A DNA stretch of 64,000 nt from contig NZ_JAPWKB010000013.1 in the NCBI RefSeq assembly GCF_028283785.1, positions 248,001-312,000 on the forward strand, read 5' to 3'. The stretch comes from Paraburkholderia sp. (GTDB taxonomy: Bacteria; Pseudomonadota; Gammaproteobacteria; Burkholderiales; Burkholderiaceae). Shown here piece by piece: positions 7,992-16,819 of this stretch. The notes beneath the pieces are model-generated. The model was not told where the DNA came from and searched no databases. It was given only the letters and a program-made list of their open reading frames with translations. Each line of letters opens with the position of its first letter. Positions within the stretch are counted from its first letter, which is position 1. The position numbers and the translations under genes were made by a program.

Positions 7992-9335
7992 ATGCAACGA
8001 GCATCATCGCCTCCTATTGCGTCGTCCGTAGACGCGCTTGCCCGGCAACGTCGCCGCGCGATTATCGCCACTGTGCTCGGTAACGGGCTGGAATGGTTCG
8101 ACTTCACGGTCTACAGCTTTTTCGCGGTGATCATCGCGAAGCTGTTCTTTCCGACCGGCAATGAACTGACCTCGCTGCTGCTCGCCGTCGCGACGTTTGG
8201 CGTGGGCTTTTTCATGCGTCCGGTGGGCGGCATCGTACTGGGTATTTACTCGGACAAAGTGGGCCGCAAGGCGGCCTTGTCGCTGACGATTCTGCTGATG
8301 GCATTCGGCACGGCGCTGATCGGCCTCGCACCGACTTACTCGAGCATCGGCCTGTGGGCGCCGGCGCTGATCGTCGTCGCGCGTCTGTTGCAGGGTTTCT
8401 CGGCCGGTGGCGAAATGGGCAGCGCGACCGCGTTCCTGACCGAATATGCACCGCCGGAAAAGCGTGCTTACTATTCGAGCTGGATTCAGGCGAGCATCGG
8501 TTTCGCGGTGCTGCTGGGCGCGGCGGTCGGCACGATCGTCACGTCGAGCCTCAGTGCGGATGCGTTGCATACATGGGGCTGGAGAATGCCGTTTCTGATC
8601 GGCATTCTGGTGGGCCCGGTCGGTTATTTCATTCGTAGCCGGATGGATGAAACGCCCGCATTCGCAGCGGTGTCGGAAGAAGCACGCAAAGAATCGCCGC
8701 TGGTTCAGGTGCTGCGCGACTATCCGCGCGAAACGGCGTCGAGCTTTTCGATGGTCATTTTGTGGACGGTTTGCACGTATGTGCTGCTGTTCTATATGCC
8801 GACCTATTCGGTGCGCACGCTGCACCTGCCGCAATCCACGGGTTTTATCGCAGGCATGCTGGGCGGCCTGATGATCATGTGCTTCTCGCCGGTGATCGGC
8901 AAACTGGCGGACCGTTATGGCCGTCGTCGCTTCCTGTCCGGCGCTGCTGCACTGATCCTCGTGCTCGCATGGCCGATGTTCGCGTGGATCAATGCGGCGC
9001 CTGGTTTCGCATCGCTCGCGGTGTTTCAGGTGGTATTCGGTGTGCTGATCGCCGCTTACACCGGCCCGATTCTCGCGGCCTTCGCCGAGCTGTTCCCGAC
9101 CAAGGTGTTGTCGACCGGTCTGTCGGTCGCATACAACTTCGCAGTCACCATCTTTGGCGGCTTCGCACCGTTCGTCATCACGTGGCTGATCGCTTCGACG
9201 GGCAGCAATATGGCGCCTGCGTTCTACGTGATGATCGCCGCTGCGATCAGCCTGTTCGGTACATTCCAGATTCGCGATCCGCATGAAACCCGCAGCGTGG
9301 ATCGCATGCGCGACGCGCATGCGGCACGTAGCTAG
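7992..9335 (+). CDS. MFS transporter, metabolite:H+ symporter (MHS) family
   Basis: The 447-residue protein has the MHS hallmarks: ATVLGNGLEWFDFTVYSFFA in the first helix, GGIVLGIYSDKVGRKAAL as motif A, and LLQGFSAGGEMGSATAFLTEYAP. MHS carriers import dicarboxylates, betaines, aromatic acids and similar substrates. GGAAAG upstream supports the ATG at 7992; the frame remains open far upstream but without domain content. The amidohydrolase starts 31 bases after the stop, so carrier and hydrolase probably share a transcript and a substrate. Confidence 0.88.
   Translation: MQRASSPPIASSVDALARQRRRAIIATVLGNGLEWFDFTVYSFFAVIIAKLFFPTGNELTSLLLAVATFGVGFFMRPVGGIVLGIYSDKVGRKAALSLTILLMAFGTALIGLAPTYSSIGLWAPALIVVARLLQGFSAGGEMGSATAFLTEYAPPEKRAYYSSWIQASIGFAVLLGAAVGTIVTSSLSADALHTWGWRMPFLIGILVGPVGYFIRSRMDETPAFAAVSEEARKESPLVQVLRDYPRETASSFSMVILWTVCTYVLLFYMPTYSVRTLHLPQSTGFIAGMLGGLMIMCFSPVIGKLADRYGRRRFLSGAAALILVLAWPMFAWINAAPGFASLAVFQVVFGVLIAAYTGPILAAFAELFPTKVLSTGLSVAYNFAVTIFGGFAPFVITWLIASTGSNMAPAFYVMIAAAISLFGTFQIRDPHETRSVDRMRDAHAARS
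9304..9322. repeat. ATGCG-N5-CGCAT family repeat inside the 3' end of the MHS gene
   Basis: GCATGCG-CGACG-CGCATGC, with full 7-bp arms, encodes part of the last residues of the carrier. The repeat therefore tolerates insertion at the very end of a coding region. Confidence 0.65.
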
Positions 9336-9366
9336 GCATGCATCCATTCAAGTCAGGAAACCATCA

Positions 9367-10608
9367 ATGACCATCACGGTAATTCAAGGCGGTAACGTTC
9401 TCGATCTGTCGCAGGGCGTGTTGCTCGAACATCATCACGTCGTGATCGAAGACGGCCATATCGTCGAAGTGACGGACCGTCCGGTCGATCTGCCGAATGC
9501 GCGAGTAATCGATGCGCGCGGCAAGACGGTGATGCCGGGCCTGATCGACTGTCACGTTCACGTGCTGGCGTCGCGCGCGAATCTCGGCGCGAACGCTAAC
9601 CAGCCGAACATCCTCACGGCGATCCGCGCATTGCCGATTCTCGACGCGATGCTCGCACGCGGCTTCACCAGCGTGCGCGACGCGGGCGGCGCGGACTGGG
9701 GCCTGACGCAAGCACTCGAAGGCGGACTGATCCCCGGGCCGCGTATTTTCCCGTCGGGCAAGGCCTTGTCGCAAACGGGCGGTCACGGCGATTTCCGTCC
9801 GCGTGGCGATATGCTCGAACCGTGTTCGTGCTGTTTCCGTGCCGGCGCGATTGCGCGGGTGGTGGATGGCGTCGATGCGGTGCGTCTTGCCGCACGCGAA
9901 GAAATCCAGAAGGGCGCGACGCAAATCAAGATCATGGCGTCGGGTGGCGTTGCATCGCCGACCGATCCGATCGGCAACACGCAATACTCGGAAGACGAGA
10001 TTCGTGCGATCGTCGATGAAGCGACGGCCGCCAATACGTATGTGATGGCGCATGCGTATACGGGCCGTGCAATTTCCCGTGCCGTGCGTTGCGGCGTGCG
10101 TACGATCGAGCACGGCAATCTCGTGGACGCGGCTGCCGCCGCGGTCATGCATGAACATGGCGCGTTCGTCGTGCCGACCCTCGTCACCTACGATGCGCTT
10201 GCAAAGCACGGCGCCGATTACGGCTTGCCCGCCGATTCGATCGCGAAGATCGAAACGGTTCGCCAGGCGGGCCGCGATTCGCTGGAGATTTACGCGCATG
10301 CAGGCGTGCCGATGGGTTTCGGCTCGGACCTGCTCGGTGAAATGCATACTTTCCAGAGCGACGAATTGCGGATTCGCGCCGACGTGCTCGGCAATCTCGA
10401 AGCGCTGCGTTCCGCGACGACGATTGCCGCCGATATCGTCAACCACACCGGCAAACTCGGCGTGATCGCCGCAGGCGCGATTGCCGACGTGCTGGTCGTC
10501 GATGGCGATCCGCTGCGCGATATCAGCGTGCTGACGGGGCAGGGCGAACGCATTGCCTACGTGATCCAGCGCGGTGAAGTGGTCCGCGAACACGCATCCA
10601 TGCGCTGA
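9367..10608 (+). CDS. Metal-dependent amidohydrolase (imidazolonepropionase/prolidase-like)
   Basis: The 413-residue protein belongs to the amidohydrolase superfamily. It has the HxH metal pair (His63, His65 in PGLIDCHVHVL), a lysine bridging position (Lys188 in QIKIMASGG), His229 (MAHAYT), His249 (IEHGN) and an Asp in GFGSDLLG. A C-terminal ADVLVVDGDPL segment returns to the small beta domain. Close relatives hydrolyse Xaa-Pro dipeptides, cyclic amides or imides; the substrate here is not evident. AGGAAA before the ATG is a fair ribosome-binding site. It lies 31 bases after an MHS carrier, which may import its substrate. Confidence 0.88.
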   Translation: MTITVIQGGNVLDLSQGVLLEHHHVVIEDGHIVEVTDRPVDLPNARVIDARGKTVMPGLIDCHVHVLASRANLGANANQPNILTAIRALPILDAMLARGFTSVRDAGGADWGLTQALEGGLIPGPRIFPSGKALSQTGGHGDFRPRGDMLEPCSCCFRAGAIARVVDGVDAVRLAAREEIQKGATQIKIMASGGVASPTDPIGNTQYSEDEIRAIVDEATAANTYVMAHAYTGRAISRAVRCGVRTIEHGNLVDAAAAAVMHEHGAFVVPTLVTYDALAKHGADYGLPADSIAKIETVRQAGRDSLEIYAHAGVPMGFGSDLLGEMHTFQSDELRIRADVLGNLEALRSATTIAADIVNHTGKLGVIAAGAIADVLVVDGDPLRDISVLTGQGERIAYVIQRGEVVREHASMR

Positions 10609-10642
10609 ACGCATGCGAGCATGAACAGGCATGCTCGCATGC
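10599..10642. repeat. Tandem palindromic repeats at the 3' end of the amidohydrolase gene
   Basis: Two members overlap. CATGCG-CTGAA-CGCATG (10599-10615) contains the TGA stop in its spacer. The long form at 10611-10642 has perfect 13-bp arms, GCATGCGAGCATG and CATGCTCGCATGC, around the loop AACAGG. The long form nearly repeats the one at 3235. Such a stem would be stable in RNA and could act as a 3' end protector or weak terminator. Confidence 0.8.
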
Positions 10643-10691
10643 ACGGAATGCCGTATCGGCCATTCCGCACGGTTTTACCGCCGCGCCGACA

Positions 10692-11084
10692 CTAACGAAG
10701 GCGCGGCGCGAACACATCGAAGTCGAGACTGGCCCAACGCGCCAGACATCGGCCGAGCCAGCCGCGCTGTCGCGGTAATGCGCTCGTCAACGCCAGTCGC
10801 GCGGGCCTATCGCCTTCAACCGTGACCCAGATGCGCTCGCCGCGCAGCAACCGCAATTCGTTACCCGGTGCCAGCCAGTGGTCGTAGGGCGAACGCACGC
10901 GCGTGAGCCAGATTTGCGCACCGCTGACGCGCAATTGCGTGTCGGCGGTGAGTCGCCACGACAGCGTTGCACCAGGCGAGATTGCGAGCAGAACGACGAC
11001 CTGCGGCAGTAATTCGTCATGCTGACGCGCGTCGTCCCGTGAGAACGCGGGGTCCTGAAACGGCGGGCTTGCATCTTCCATCAT
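10692..11084 (-). CDS. DUF2917-like protein
   Basis: This protein of 130 or 131 residues has no signal peptide or membrane span. Its central part resembles DUF2917 proteins of Burkholderiales: an SWRLTADTQLRVSGAQIWLTRVRSPYDHWLAPGN stretch, then LLRGERIWVTVEGD. The pattern suggests a small beta barrel of cupin type. Function is unknown. Two adjacent ATG codons (11084 and 11081) follow a GGAGAG; the second has the better spacing. A terminator hairpin and a possible leader peptide lie directly upstream on the same strand (11120-11274). Assignment rests on recall of the family pattern. Confidence 0.7.
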   Translation of the reverse strand: MMEDASPPFQDPAFSRDDARQHDELLPQVVVLLAISPGATLSWRLTADTQLRVSGAQIWLTRVRSPYDHWLAPGNELRLLRGERIWVTVEGDRPARLALTSALPRQRGWLGRCLARWASLDFDVFAPRLR

Positions 11085-11119
11085 TGCTCTCCAAATGAGC
11101 CGGCTGACGGAAGCGCCCC

Positions 11120-11158
11120 ACAAAACAAAAGGCCCCATCCGAATCCGGCGGGGCCTTT
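11120..11158 (-). terminator. Intrinsic terminator or attenuator upstream of the DUF2917-like gene
   Basis: The arms AAAGGCCCC (11128-11136) and GGGGCCTTT (11150-11158) form a 9-bp stem. Read on the minus strand, the stem is followed by TTGTTTTG, the usual order for an intrinsic terminator. It ends about 36 bases before the DUF2917-like start codon, so it lies in the 5' region of that gene rather than behind a recognised gene. It may act as an attenuator or end a short upstream RNA. Confidence 0.65.
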
Positions 11159-11184
11159 GAGGGTGTCTTCTGCTGTCGAGACCG

Positions 11185-11274
11185 CTAACGCGCACACACT
11201 CCCATTGACCCGTCGGTAATGACTCGGTTCATTGGGTTTTTAATCGCTCGCGCGATGAAGGTGGACGTCAGCAT
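11185..11274 (-). CDS. Possible 29-residue leader peptide
   Basis: A short minus-strand frame ends at TAG 26 bases before the terminator stem. An internal Met gives the shorter form MNRVITDGSMGVCAR. Its place directly ahead of a terminator and then a gene on the same strand is the layout of attenuation-controlled operons. Against it, neither start has a good Shine-Dalgarno sequence. It is offered as a candidate only. Confidence 0.3.
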   Translation of the reverse strand: MLTSTFIARAIKNPMNRVITDGSMGVCAR

Positions 11275-11436
11275 GGTTTTGAGTGTGTCTTCGGCGCGTC
11301 AGGCTGTCAATAAAAATTGTGATGAATTCGATATCGTGCAAAACGCGTGCTTTCGAAGGATTACACGGCAAGCTGGCGAGCCGCCGCGCCGGTTTTGGTA
11401 CGATGCAACCCTTTCTGCGATCCTGTGTGCCGTAAC

Positions 11437-13908
11437 GTGTCCTCTGTTCAAGACTATTACTCGAGATTGTTGGCGCTACTGAAGCCCGCTATTGCGCGGG
11501 GCATTCACCATCTTCGTCATCCGACATTGCGCGGGTGCGCTTATGCGCTTGCCGCGATTCCCGCGCTATTCGTTCTTTATGTGCTGGTGCTGATTCCGTT
11601 TACGCCGGGCATCGGCGACATTCGCAAAGCGAAAATCGAGCAGCCTGCGCAAGTGCTGTCCGCCGACGGCAAACTGCTGGCGGAGTTCAAGCCGACCAAT
11701 CGCGAGTGGGTGAAGCTATCGGATATCTCGCCGCATGTGGTCGATGCGTTGGTGTCGACCGAGGATCACCGTTTCTACGAGCATCACGGCATCGATTGGC
11801 GACGCATGGGCGGCGCCGCATTGAGAACGCTGTCGGGCGATCGGCAGGGCGGCTCGACGATCACGCAGCAGCTCGCACGCAATCTGTATCCGGACGAGAT
11901 CGGCCGTGCACCGACACTGACGCGCAAGCTGAAAGAGGCGATCACCGCATTCAAGATCGAGGCCGTCTATACAAAGCCGGAAATTCTCGAAACCTACCTG
12001 AATACCGTGCCGTTTTTGTATAACGCGTACGGTATCGAAATGGCGGCGCGCACGTACTTCGATAAATCGGCGGACCAGTTGAACGTGCTCGAAAGCGCGA
12101 CGCTGACCGGCATGCTGAAGGGCAATAGCTACTACAACCCGGTGATCAATCCGGAGCGCGCATTGCAGCGCCGTAACGTCGTGCTCGCGCAGATGGTCAA
12201 GTATGGACGGCTCACGCCTTCCGCGTTCGACACGCTGAAACGCAAGCCGTTGCGCGTGGATTTCGAGCGTCAGAAAGAGTTGCCCGGACCTGCGCCGCAT
12301 TTCGCGCAGCAACTGCGCAAATGGTTGATCGGCTGGGCCGACCGCAACGACTACAACGTGTATTCGGACGGACTCGTCGTGCGAACCACGATCGATTCGC
12401 GCTTGCAGGCAATGGCAACGCAGTCGGTCATCCTGCACGGCAACCAGTTGCAAGGCATCGCGAATTCGGCCTGGAATACGCGGGCGGATTGCGCGGGCAA
12501 TGGCGATCTGTTCCGCGCGTTCATCCGTGAAACGCCGGAATATCACGCTCAGAAAGACGCCGGCGTCAGTGACGACGACGCATTGATGCAGTTGTCCGCG
12601 AATCGCGCATTCATGCATGCGTTGTGCGAAAGCAAGACGCGCGTGCAGGCCGATTTCATGGCAATCGATCCGCGCAATGGCCAGATTCGCGCATGGGTGG
12701 GCAGTCGCGACTTCACACAGGATCCGCTCGATCACGTGCAGCAGGCACGTCGTCAGCCGGGTTCGACGTTCAAACCCTTCGTCTACGGCGCGGCATTCGC
12801 GCAAGGCATGCGTCCCGACGATACGTTCGTCGATCAGCCGGTCGAGATTCAATTGGCCGGTGGCGAAGTGTGGCACCCGGACGACGCGGAAACGCCGAGC
12901 GGAAAACCGATGTCGCTACGTGACGCGCTTGCGTATTCGCGCAACCGGATCACCGCGCAATTGATGGAGAAAGTCGGCCCTGCACGCGTTGCGAAACTTG
13001 CGCGTGCGATGGGTGTGCGCGACAGTGCGCTCGACGCAGTGCCTTCGCTGGCACTCGGCACGAGCCCTGTCACGTTGAAGGAAATGGTGTCGGCATACGG
13101 CACGATCGCAAATAACGGCGCGTATCTCGAGCCGGTGATGGTGACGCGTATCGAAGATCACAACGGCAACGTGCTGGCCGATTTCCATGTGTCGTCGCCG
13201 GATCAGGTGTTGCCCGTCGATGCGGATCACATCCTGCTCGATACGATGCGCGATGTCGTGAATCGCGGAACGGGTTCGAGTATCCGCACGCGCTTTGGTA
13301 TTCGCGGCGACGTCGCCGGTAAAACCGGCACGACTCAGGACAATGCCGATGGCTGGTTCATTCTGATGCATCCGCAACTGGTTGCGGGCGCATGGGTTGG
13401 TTTCAACGACAGCCGCGTTACGTTGCGCAGCGACTACTGGGGGCAAGGCGCGCAAAGCGCGCTGCCGATCGTCGGTGATTTCTTCCATCGCTCGCTGGGC
13501 TCGCGGCTGATCGATGCGCGCGTGCGTTTCGATACCGAGCCGCAAACCGGCTGGTTCGGCACGATGACCGCGAAGCTGTCGGGTTGGGTCGAGCAACTGT
13601 TCACGCGCAACACAAAACCCGAGCCGGCGCCGTCCGCGCACCCGCCACGCCGTCCGGCACGCCAGACGACGCAGAATGCGCCGGCGACCGCCGCGAGCGC
13701 GCCTGCGGCCGTCTCGTCGGTCGTAGCGGCATCCGGTGCTGCGCCGGCATCGCGGACGATGCCGGCAGACTTGCCACCGCTGTTGCCGTTGCCGTCTGCT
13801 TCGTCCGGCGACGCGGCTTCAGTCGAAAAGGAACCGGCTTCGTCGCCTACGCCGACGCCGGATGTCGGTCCAGTTGATACGGGTCCGGACGTGAACGCCA
13901 CGCAGTGA
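11437..13908 (+). CDS. Class A penicillin-binding protein (transglycosylase/transpeptidase)
   Basis: The protein has about 823 residues and makes and cross-links peptidoglycan outside the inner membrane. One N-terminal membrane span is visible (around residues 30-52). The GT51 domain has STEDHRFYEHHGID with catalytic Glu109 and GGSTITQQLARNLY. The transpeptidase has SxxK at Ser443 (PGSTFKPF), SxN at Ser501 (YSRNR) and KTG at Lys629 (AGKTGTTQD). All key residues are present. The last 100 residues are Ala/Pro/Ser-rich and probably disordered. The GTG at 11437 leads into SSVQDYYSRLLALL; another GTG at 11347 is in frame. Neither has a strong binding site, so the exact start is unsure. Confidence 0.92.
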   Translation: MSSVQDYYSRLLALLKPAIARGIHHLRHPTLRGCAYALAAIPALFVLYVLVLIPFTPGIGDIRKAKIEQPAQVLSADGKLLAEFKPTNREWVKLSDISPHVVDALVSTEDHRFYEHHGIDWRRMGGAALRTLSGDRQGGSTITQQLARNLYPDEIGRAPTLTRKLKEAITAFKIEAVYTKPEILETYLNTVPFLYNAYGIEMAARTYFDKSADQLNVLESATLTGMLKGNSYYNPVINPERALQRRNVVLAQMVKYGRLTPSAFDTLKRKPLRVDFERQKELPGPAPHFAQQLRKWLIGWADRNDYNVYSDGLVVRTTIDSRLQAMATQSVILHGNQLQGIANSAWNTRADCAGNGDLFRAFIRETPEYHAQKDAGVSDDDALMQLSANRAFMHALCESKTRVQADFMAIDPRNGQIRAWVGSRDFTQDPLDHVQQARRQPGSTFKPFVYGAAFAQGMRPDDTFVDQPVEIQLAGGEVWHPDDAETPSGKPMSLRDALAYSRNRITAQLMEKVGPARVAKLARAMGVRDSALDAVPSLALGTSPVTLKEMVSAYGTIANNGAYLEPVMVTRIEDHNGNVLADFHVSSPDQVLPVDADHILLDTMRDVVNRGTGSSIRTRFGIRGDVAGKTGTTQDNADGWFILMHPQLVAGAWVGFNDSRVTLRSDYWGQGAQSALPIVGDFFHRSLGSRLIDARVRFDTEPQTGWFGTMTAKLSGWVEQLFTRNTKPEPAPSAHPPRRPARQTTQNAPATAASAPAAVSSVVAASGAAPASRTMPADLPPLLPLPSASSGDAASVEKEPASSPTPTPDVGPVDTGPDVNATQ

Positions 13909-13915
13909 AGGCGCG

Positions 13916-13940
13916 CGTCGTGGCTATCACCGCCACGACG
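13916..13940. terminator. Hairpin behind the penicillin-binding protein gene
   Basis: CGTCGTGGC and GCCACGACG form a perfect 9-bp stem with a 7-base loop, starting 8 bases after the stop codon. It lacks a T-run, so it may be a weak or factor-assisted terminator. Confidence 0.45.
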
Positions 13941-14034
13941 TCGCCAGCACGCTGCTTACCGTGCCTTTCATACGCTCAAGCTGGCGTTGTCAACGACGTT
14001 ATCCCCTATGTGAACACCACACGTGGAGAATGAA

Positions 14035-14274
14035 ATGTCAGATGCAACGCCGGATCAGATTGCTCGAATGGTGCGAATCAACCCCATCATGATTCTTAGC
14101 GGAAGCGGTGACGCCGCCCGCGCGCTGCGGTATCGCGGCAAGCATACGATCACCGCCGTGCTCGGCGTGGTCGCCAGACACCGTGAGTGCCGCGCGCTGG
14201 TGTATTGCGACAGCGTGAACGCGCAGAAGCTGTGGGTCGATGTGCAGACCGGCGCATTCTGCACGCTGCAATAA
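14035..14274 (+). CDS. Small protein of unknown function (79 residues)
   Basis: I do not recognise a named domain. The sequence has no signal peptide or membrane span. It contains an ARMVRINPIMILSGSGDAARALRYRGKHTI segment and later RECRALVYCDSVNAQKLWVDVQTG, suggesting a compact beta-rich fold. A GGAG lies 6 bases before the ATG, which argues that the frame is real. It ends 40 bases before the 3' end of a convergent MFS gene and appears to be a single-gene unit. Confidence 0.6.
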   Translation: MSDATPDQIARMVRINPIMILSGSGDAARALRYRGKHTITAVLGVVARHRECRALVYCDSVNAQKLWVDVQTGAFCTLQ

Positions 14275-14314
14275 GCAGTAGAACGCTGGCGGCGTTGCGC
14301 GGCCTCACCACGCA

Positions 14315-15619
14315 TTACGGATTCGTGCGTTGGGGTGCTGCGCTCGCCGACCCGTTCGTTTCGATTGCTTCCGTCGCATCGGGCACGGTATTCAGATCGC
14401 GTCCGCGCGTTTCGGGCAGCATGAATGCAGCCAGCACGACGAGAAAATACGCAGCGCTCGCGCACACGCCCATTGCTGCGCCCAGTCCCATCCTGACGCT
14501 GATCAGACCGACCATCGTCGGCATCACCGCGCCCAATGCGCGGCCTGCATTGCCGCACAAACCTTGCGCGGAACCACGGATGCGCGTGGGGAATAGTTCG
14601 GCGATATAGGCACCCGTGCCGGCCGCCGTACCCGATTGCAAGGTGCCGAGTACGAAACCGAGAACCAGCGTGACCGCAAGATTGATCGGCGCGAGCGTAT
14701 AGATGCCGACCGCCACGGCCTGGCAGCACGCGATGATCATGAAGGTCTTGCGACGGCCGAACGCGTCGGCCATCCAGCCATTCAGAAATGCGCCTGCGAA
14801 CGAGCCGAGAATATTGATCGCCAGATAGCCGCCGATATTATTGATCGACAGGTTCAGCACGAGTTTCAGGTAGGCCGGCAGCCACGTAATCATCACGTAG
14901 TTACCGCCGTAGATCCCGAACGTCAGCAGGATGGCTTTCAAGGTCGTCGCGCGACTGGGGCGGTAAAACACTTCCCAGATGCTGACCGTGTCGTGATTCT
15001 TTTCGGCCTTCGCGCGCTCTTTCACGTACACCGGCGCTTCTTCGATATTGCGGCGAATCCACAGCACGAGAATGGCAGGCACGATGCCAAGCGCGAACAG
15101 CACGCGCCATGCGATCGCCTGCTCGACATAGTCGAAGAGAATCGTCGTGACCAGCACCGCGATCCCGTAGCCGACCGCCCAACCTGCCTGCAATGCGCCG
15201 ACGACACGGCCGCGCAGCTTCGGATTGATGGTCTCGCTGATCAACACCGCGCCGACCGCCCACTCGCCACCGAAGCCGATGCCTTGCAAGCTGCGCGTCA
15301 GCATCAATTCCCAGAACGAGTTGGTGAATGCCGACAGAAAGGTGAACAGCGAGAACCACGCAATCGTGATTTGAAGGATACGTACCCGTCCAAAACGATC
15401 CGACAGAATGCCGGCCGCCCAGCCACCGAGTGCCGCCATGATCAGAACGGTCGTGCCCAGAATGCCCGCTTCGCCACGTGTCATGCCCCAGAGCGCGATC
15501 AGCGTCGGAATGGTCAGCGCATACATCTGCGTGTCCATCGCATCGAGTCCCCATCCGCTGAAACACGCCCAGAACGTGCGTTTTTCGGATTTCGTGAGTT
15601 GAGTGAACCACTGAAACAT
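14315..15619 (-). CDS. MFS transporter, sugar/organic acid:H+ symporter type
   Basis: The 434-residue protein has twelve helices and the motif AGILSDRFGRVRILQI. It also has GFGGEWAVGAVLISETI and RRNIEEAPVYVKERAK in the central loop, typical of the SHS/AAHS group of proton symporters for lactate, sialate or aromatic acids. FACFSGWGLDAMDTQMYAL-like wording near the N-terminus, with the Asp-x-x-Asp pair, is in line with that. The IclR regulator at 15744 is upstream on the same strand with a gap of 124 bases, so it is the obvious candidate controller. The substrate is unknown. Confidence 0.85.
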   Translation of the reverse strand: MFQWFTQLTKSEKRTFWACFSGWGLDAMDTQMYALTIPTLIALWGMTRGEAGILGTTVLIMAALGGWAAGILSDRFGRVRILQITIAWFSLFTFLSAFTNSFWELMLTRSLQGIGFGGEWAVGAVLISETINPKLRGRVVGALQAGWAVGYGIAVLVTTILFDYVEQAIAWRVLFALGIVPAILVLWIRRNIEEAPVYVKERAKAEKNHDTVSIWEVFYRPSRATTLKAILLTFGIYGGNYVMITWLPAYLKLVLNLSINNIGGYLAINILGSFAGAFLNGWMADAFGRRKTFMIIACCQAVAVGIYTLAPINLAVTLVLGFVLGTLQSGTAAGTGAYIAELFPTRIRGSAQGLCGNAGRALGAVMPTMVGLISVRMGLGAAMGVCASAAYFLVVLAAFMLPETRGRDLNTVPDATEAIETNGSASAAPQRTNP

Positions 15620-15743
15620 TGCTGCGTCTCCTTGTTCAACACGATCGACGGCGTCGGGGCCGTGATGTGATCGTTCCTGGTGCGGTTGGGTGTTAGCTGG
15701 CGGTCGATGGGTGAGTGTGGGTTTCGAGGGCCTGAAACAGGGC

Positions 15744-16514
15744 TTAGGTCAGTGCGACGGTGCTGGTGCCGGCGGCGGCGATCAATGCACTGGCATCGCC
15801 GCCCAGTCGTTCGGTTGCGCGGGCGGCGAACATCAGCAGTCGCGGCCGGTAACGCTCCATGCCGACGTAGTCCATCCGGCTCGTCGGTCCGACGACACCC
15901 AATGCACCGACGAGGCGCTGCTGCGCGCCGAACACGGGCGCGGAAATACCCGCTGTTTCAGGGTCTCTTTCGCCGAACGACGCGTAGCAGAAGTCGGCAC
16001 GGATCGTGTCGTATGGCTCGCCGGATTCGCCGGAGAACGCCAGCAAAATGCGGCCGCCCGCACCGCGATCGAGCGGTTGCACGTCGCCTTGCTGGACTTC
16101 GGCGCGAATCGAAAAGCGCGAACTGATCCGGTAAAGGCAGACACGGTGATCGCCTTCGCGAACATGAAATGACACGGCTTCGCCGAGTTCGGCGTTGAGT
16201 TCGCGCATGGGCGGCAACAGTACGTCGCCGAGATTCAACGACGACTCGTAATGGGCCGCGAGGTTGAGCGTGGCAGATCCGAGCCGGAAGCGGCCGTCGT
16301 CGAGCCGGATCAGCAAACGGTGATGGCACAGCGATCCGGCGAGTCGCAGCAGCGTGCTTTTGTAGAGGCCTGTGCGAGTTGAAAGCTCGGTCAGCGTCAG
16401 CGGCGGATCGTCGGGGCCGAACGCGAAAAGAATCGACGCCGCGCGATCGAGGACATCGATTCCGCTCGGGGTAACGCCAAGCGGTTGCTGTGTGGTGGTG
16501 CGTGCTCGTGCCAT
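15744..16514 (-). CDS. IclR-family transcriptional regulator
   Basis: The 256-residue protein begins with a winged helix: GIDVLDRAASILFAF, LTLTELSTRTGLYKSTLLRLAGSL, then RLDDGRFRLGSATLNLA. An IclR effector domain follows, with GRILLAFSG and a PETAGISAPVFGAQQRLVGALGVVGP segment. IclR proteins control carbon-source genes and bind a small organic acid. The MFS gene at 14315 lies downstream on the same strand. An inverted repeat in the promoter region (16531-16545) may be its own operator. Confidence 0.92.
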   Translation of the reverse strand: MARARTTTQQPLGVTPSGIDVLDRAASILFAFGPDDPPLTLTELSTRTGLYKSTLLRLAGSLCHHRLLIRLDDGRFRLGSATLNLAAHYESSLNLGDVLLPPMRELNAELGEAVSFHVREGDHRVCLYRISSRFSIRAEVQQGDVQPLDRGAGGRILLAFSGESGEPYDTIRADFCYASFGERDPETAGISAPVFGAQQRLVGALGVVGPTSRMDYVGMERYRPRLLMFAARATERLGGDASALIAAAGTSTVALT

Positions 16515-16819
16515 CTGATGTCTCGTCGTGTTCTATCTAATAGAATATATATTTATCCAATAGAACAACTCTAACGAGCTACTTCGCGTGCGTCAATCCG
16601 ATGGAATGCCGGGTCGCATGCATAAAACTGGGGCAAGGGTTCGTGCCATGCGCTGGCGGATTACCTGAACGGAGATGCGACATGCATGCGTCCGACGAAT
16701 CACACAGGTGTGTGAAAGGTGGGCGCAAAACATGCGGTCTTGGGAGTGGAACTTGCTTTGACGGAGTTCGCCGGGATGCGCGACGACGTGCATCGGGCAT
16801 ACCCTCCGGAGAGGAGTTC
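16515..16819. other. Divergent intergenic region, AT-rich near the IclR gene
   Basis: The region lies between the IclR gene (minus) and an exported unknown protein (plus). An AT-rich stretch with operator-like repeats occupies 16530-16570. The rest contains scattered GCATGC palindromes (around 16617 and 16682) but no frame that I can support. Confidence 0.5.
16530..16566. promoter_or_regulatory. Candidate IclR operator
   Basis: TTCTAT-CTA-ATAGAA (16531-16545) is a perfect 6-bp inverted repeat preceded by G. A further ATAGAAC half-site occurs at 16560-16566, so the element GTTCTAT occurs once and its complement twice. It sits just upstream of the IclR start codon in otherwise GC-rich DNA, which fits autoregulation. 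Confidence 0.45.

Larger units (their letters stand above)
11085..11436. other. Divergent intergenic region
   Basis: This region lies between the DUF2917-like gene (minus) and the penicillin-binding protein gene (plus). It holds the terminator and possible leader described separately. A TTGACA on the minus strand (around 11305-11310) could be a -35 element for the leader transcript, but the matching -10 element is poor. I see no clear promoter for the plus-strand gene. Confidence 0.5.

Noticed and set aside
8004..9347. Long minus-strand frame opposite the MHS carrier
   Set aside because: Same type of shadow frame; composition Arg/His/Asp/Gln-rich and no recognisable motif.
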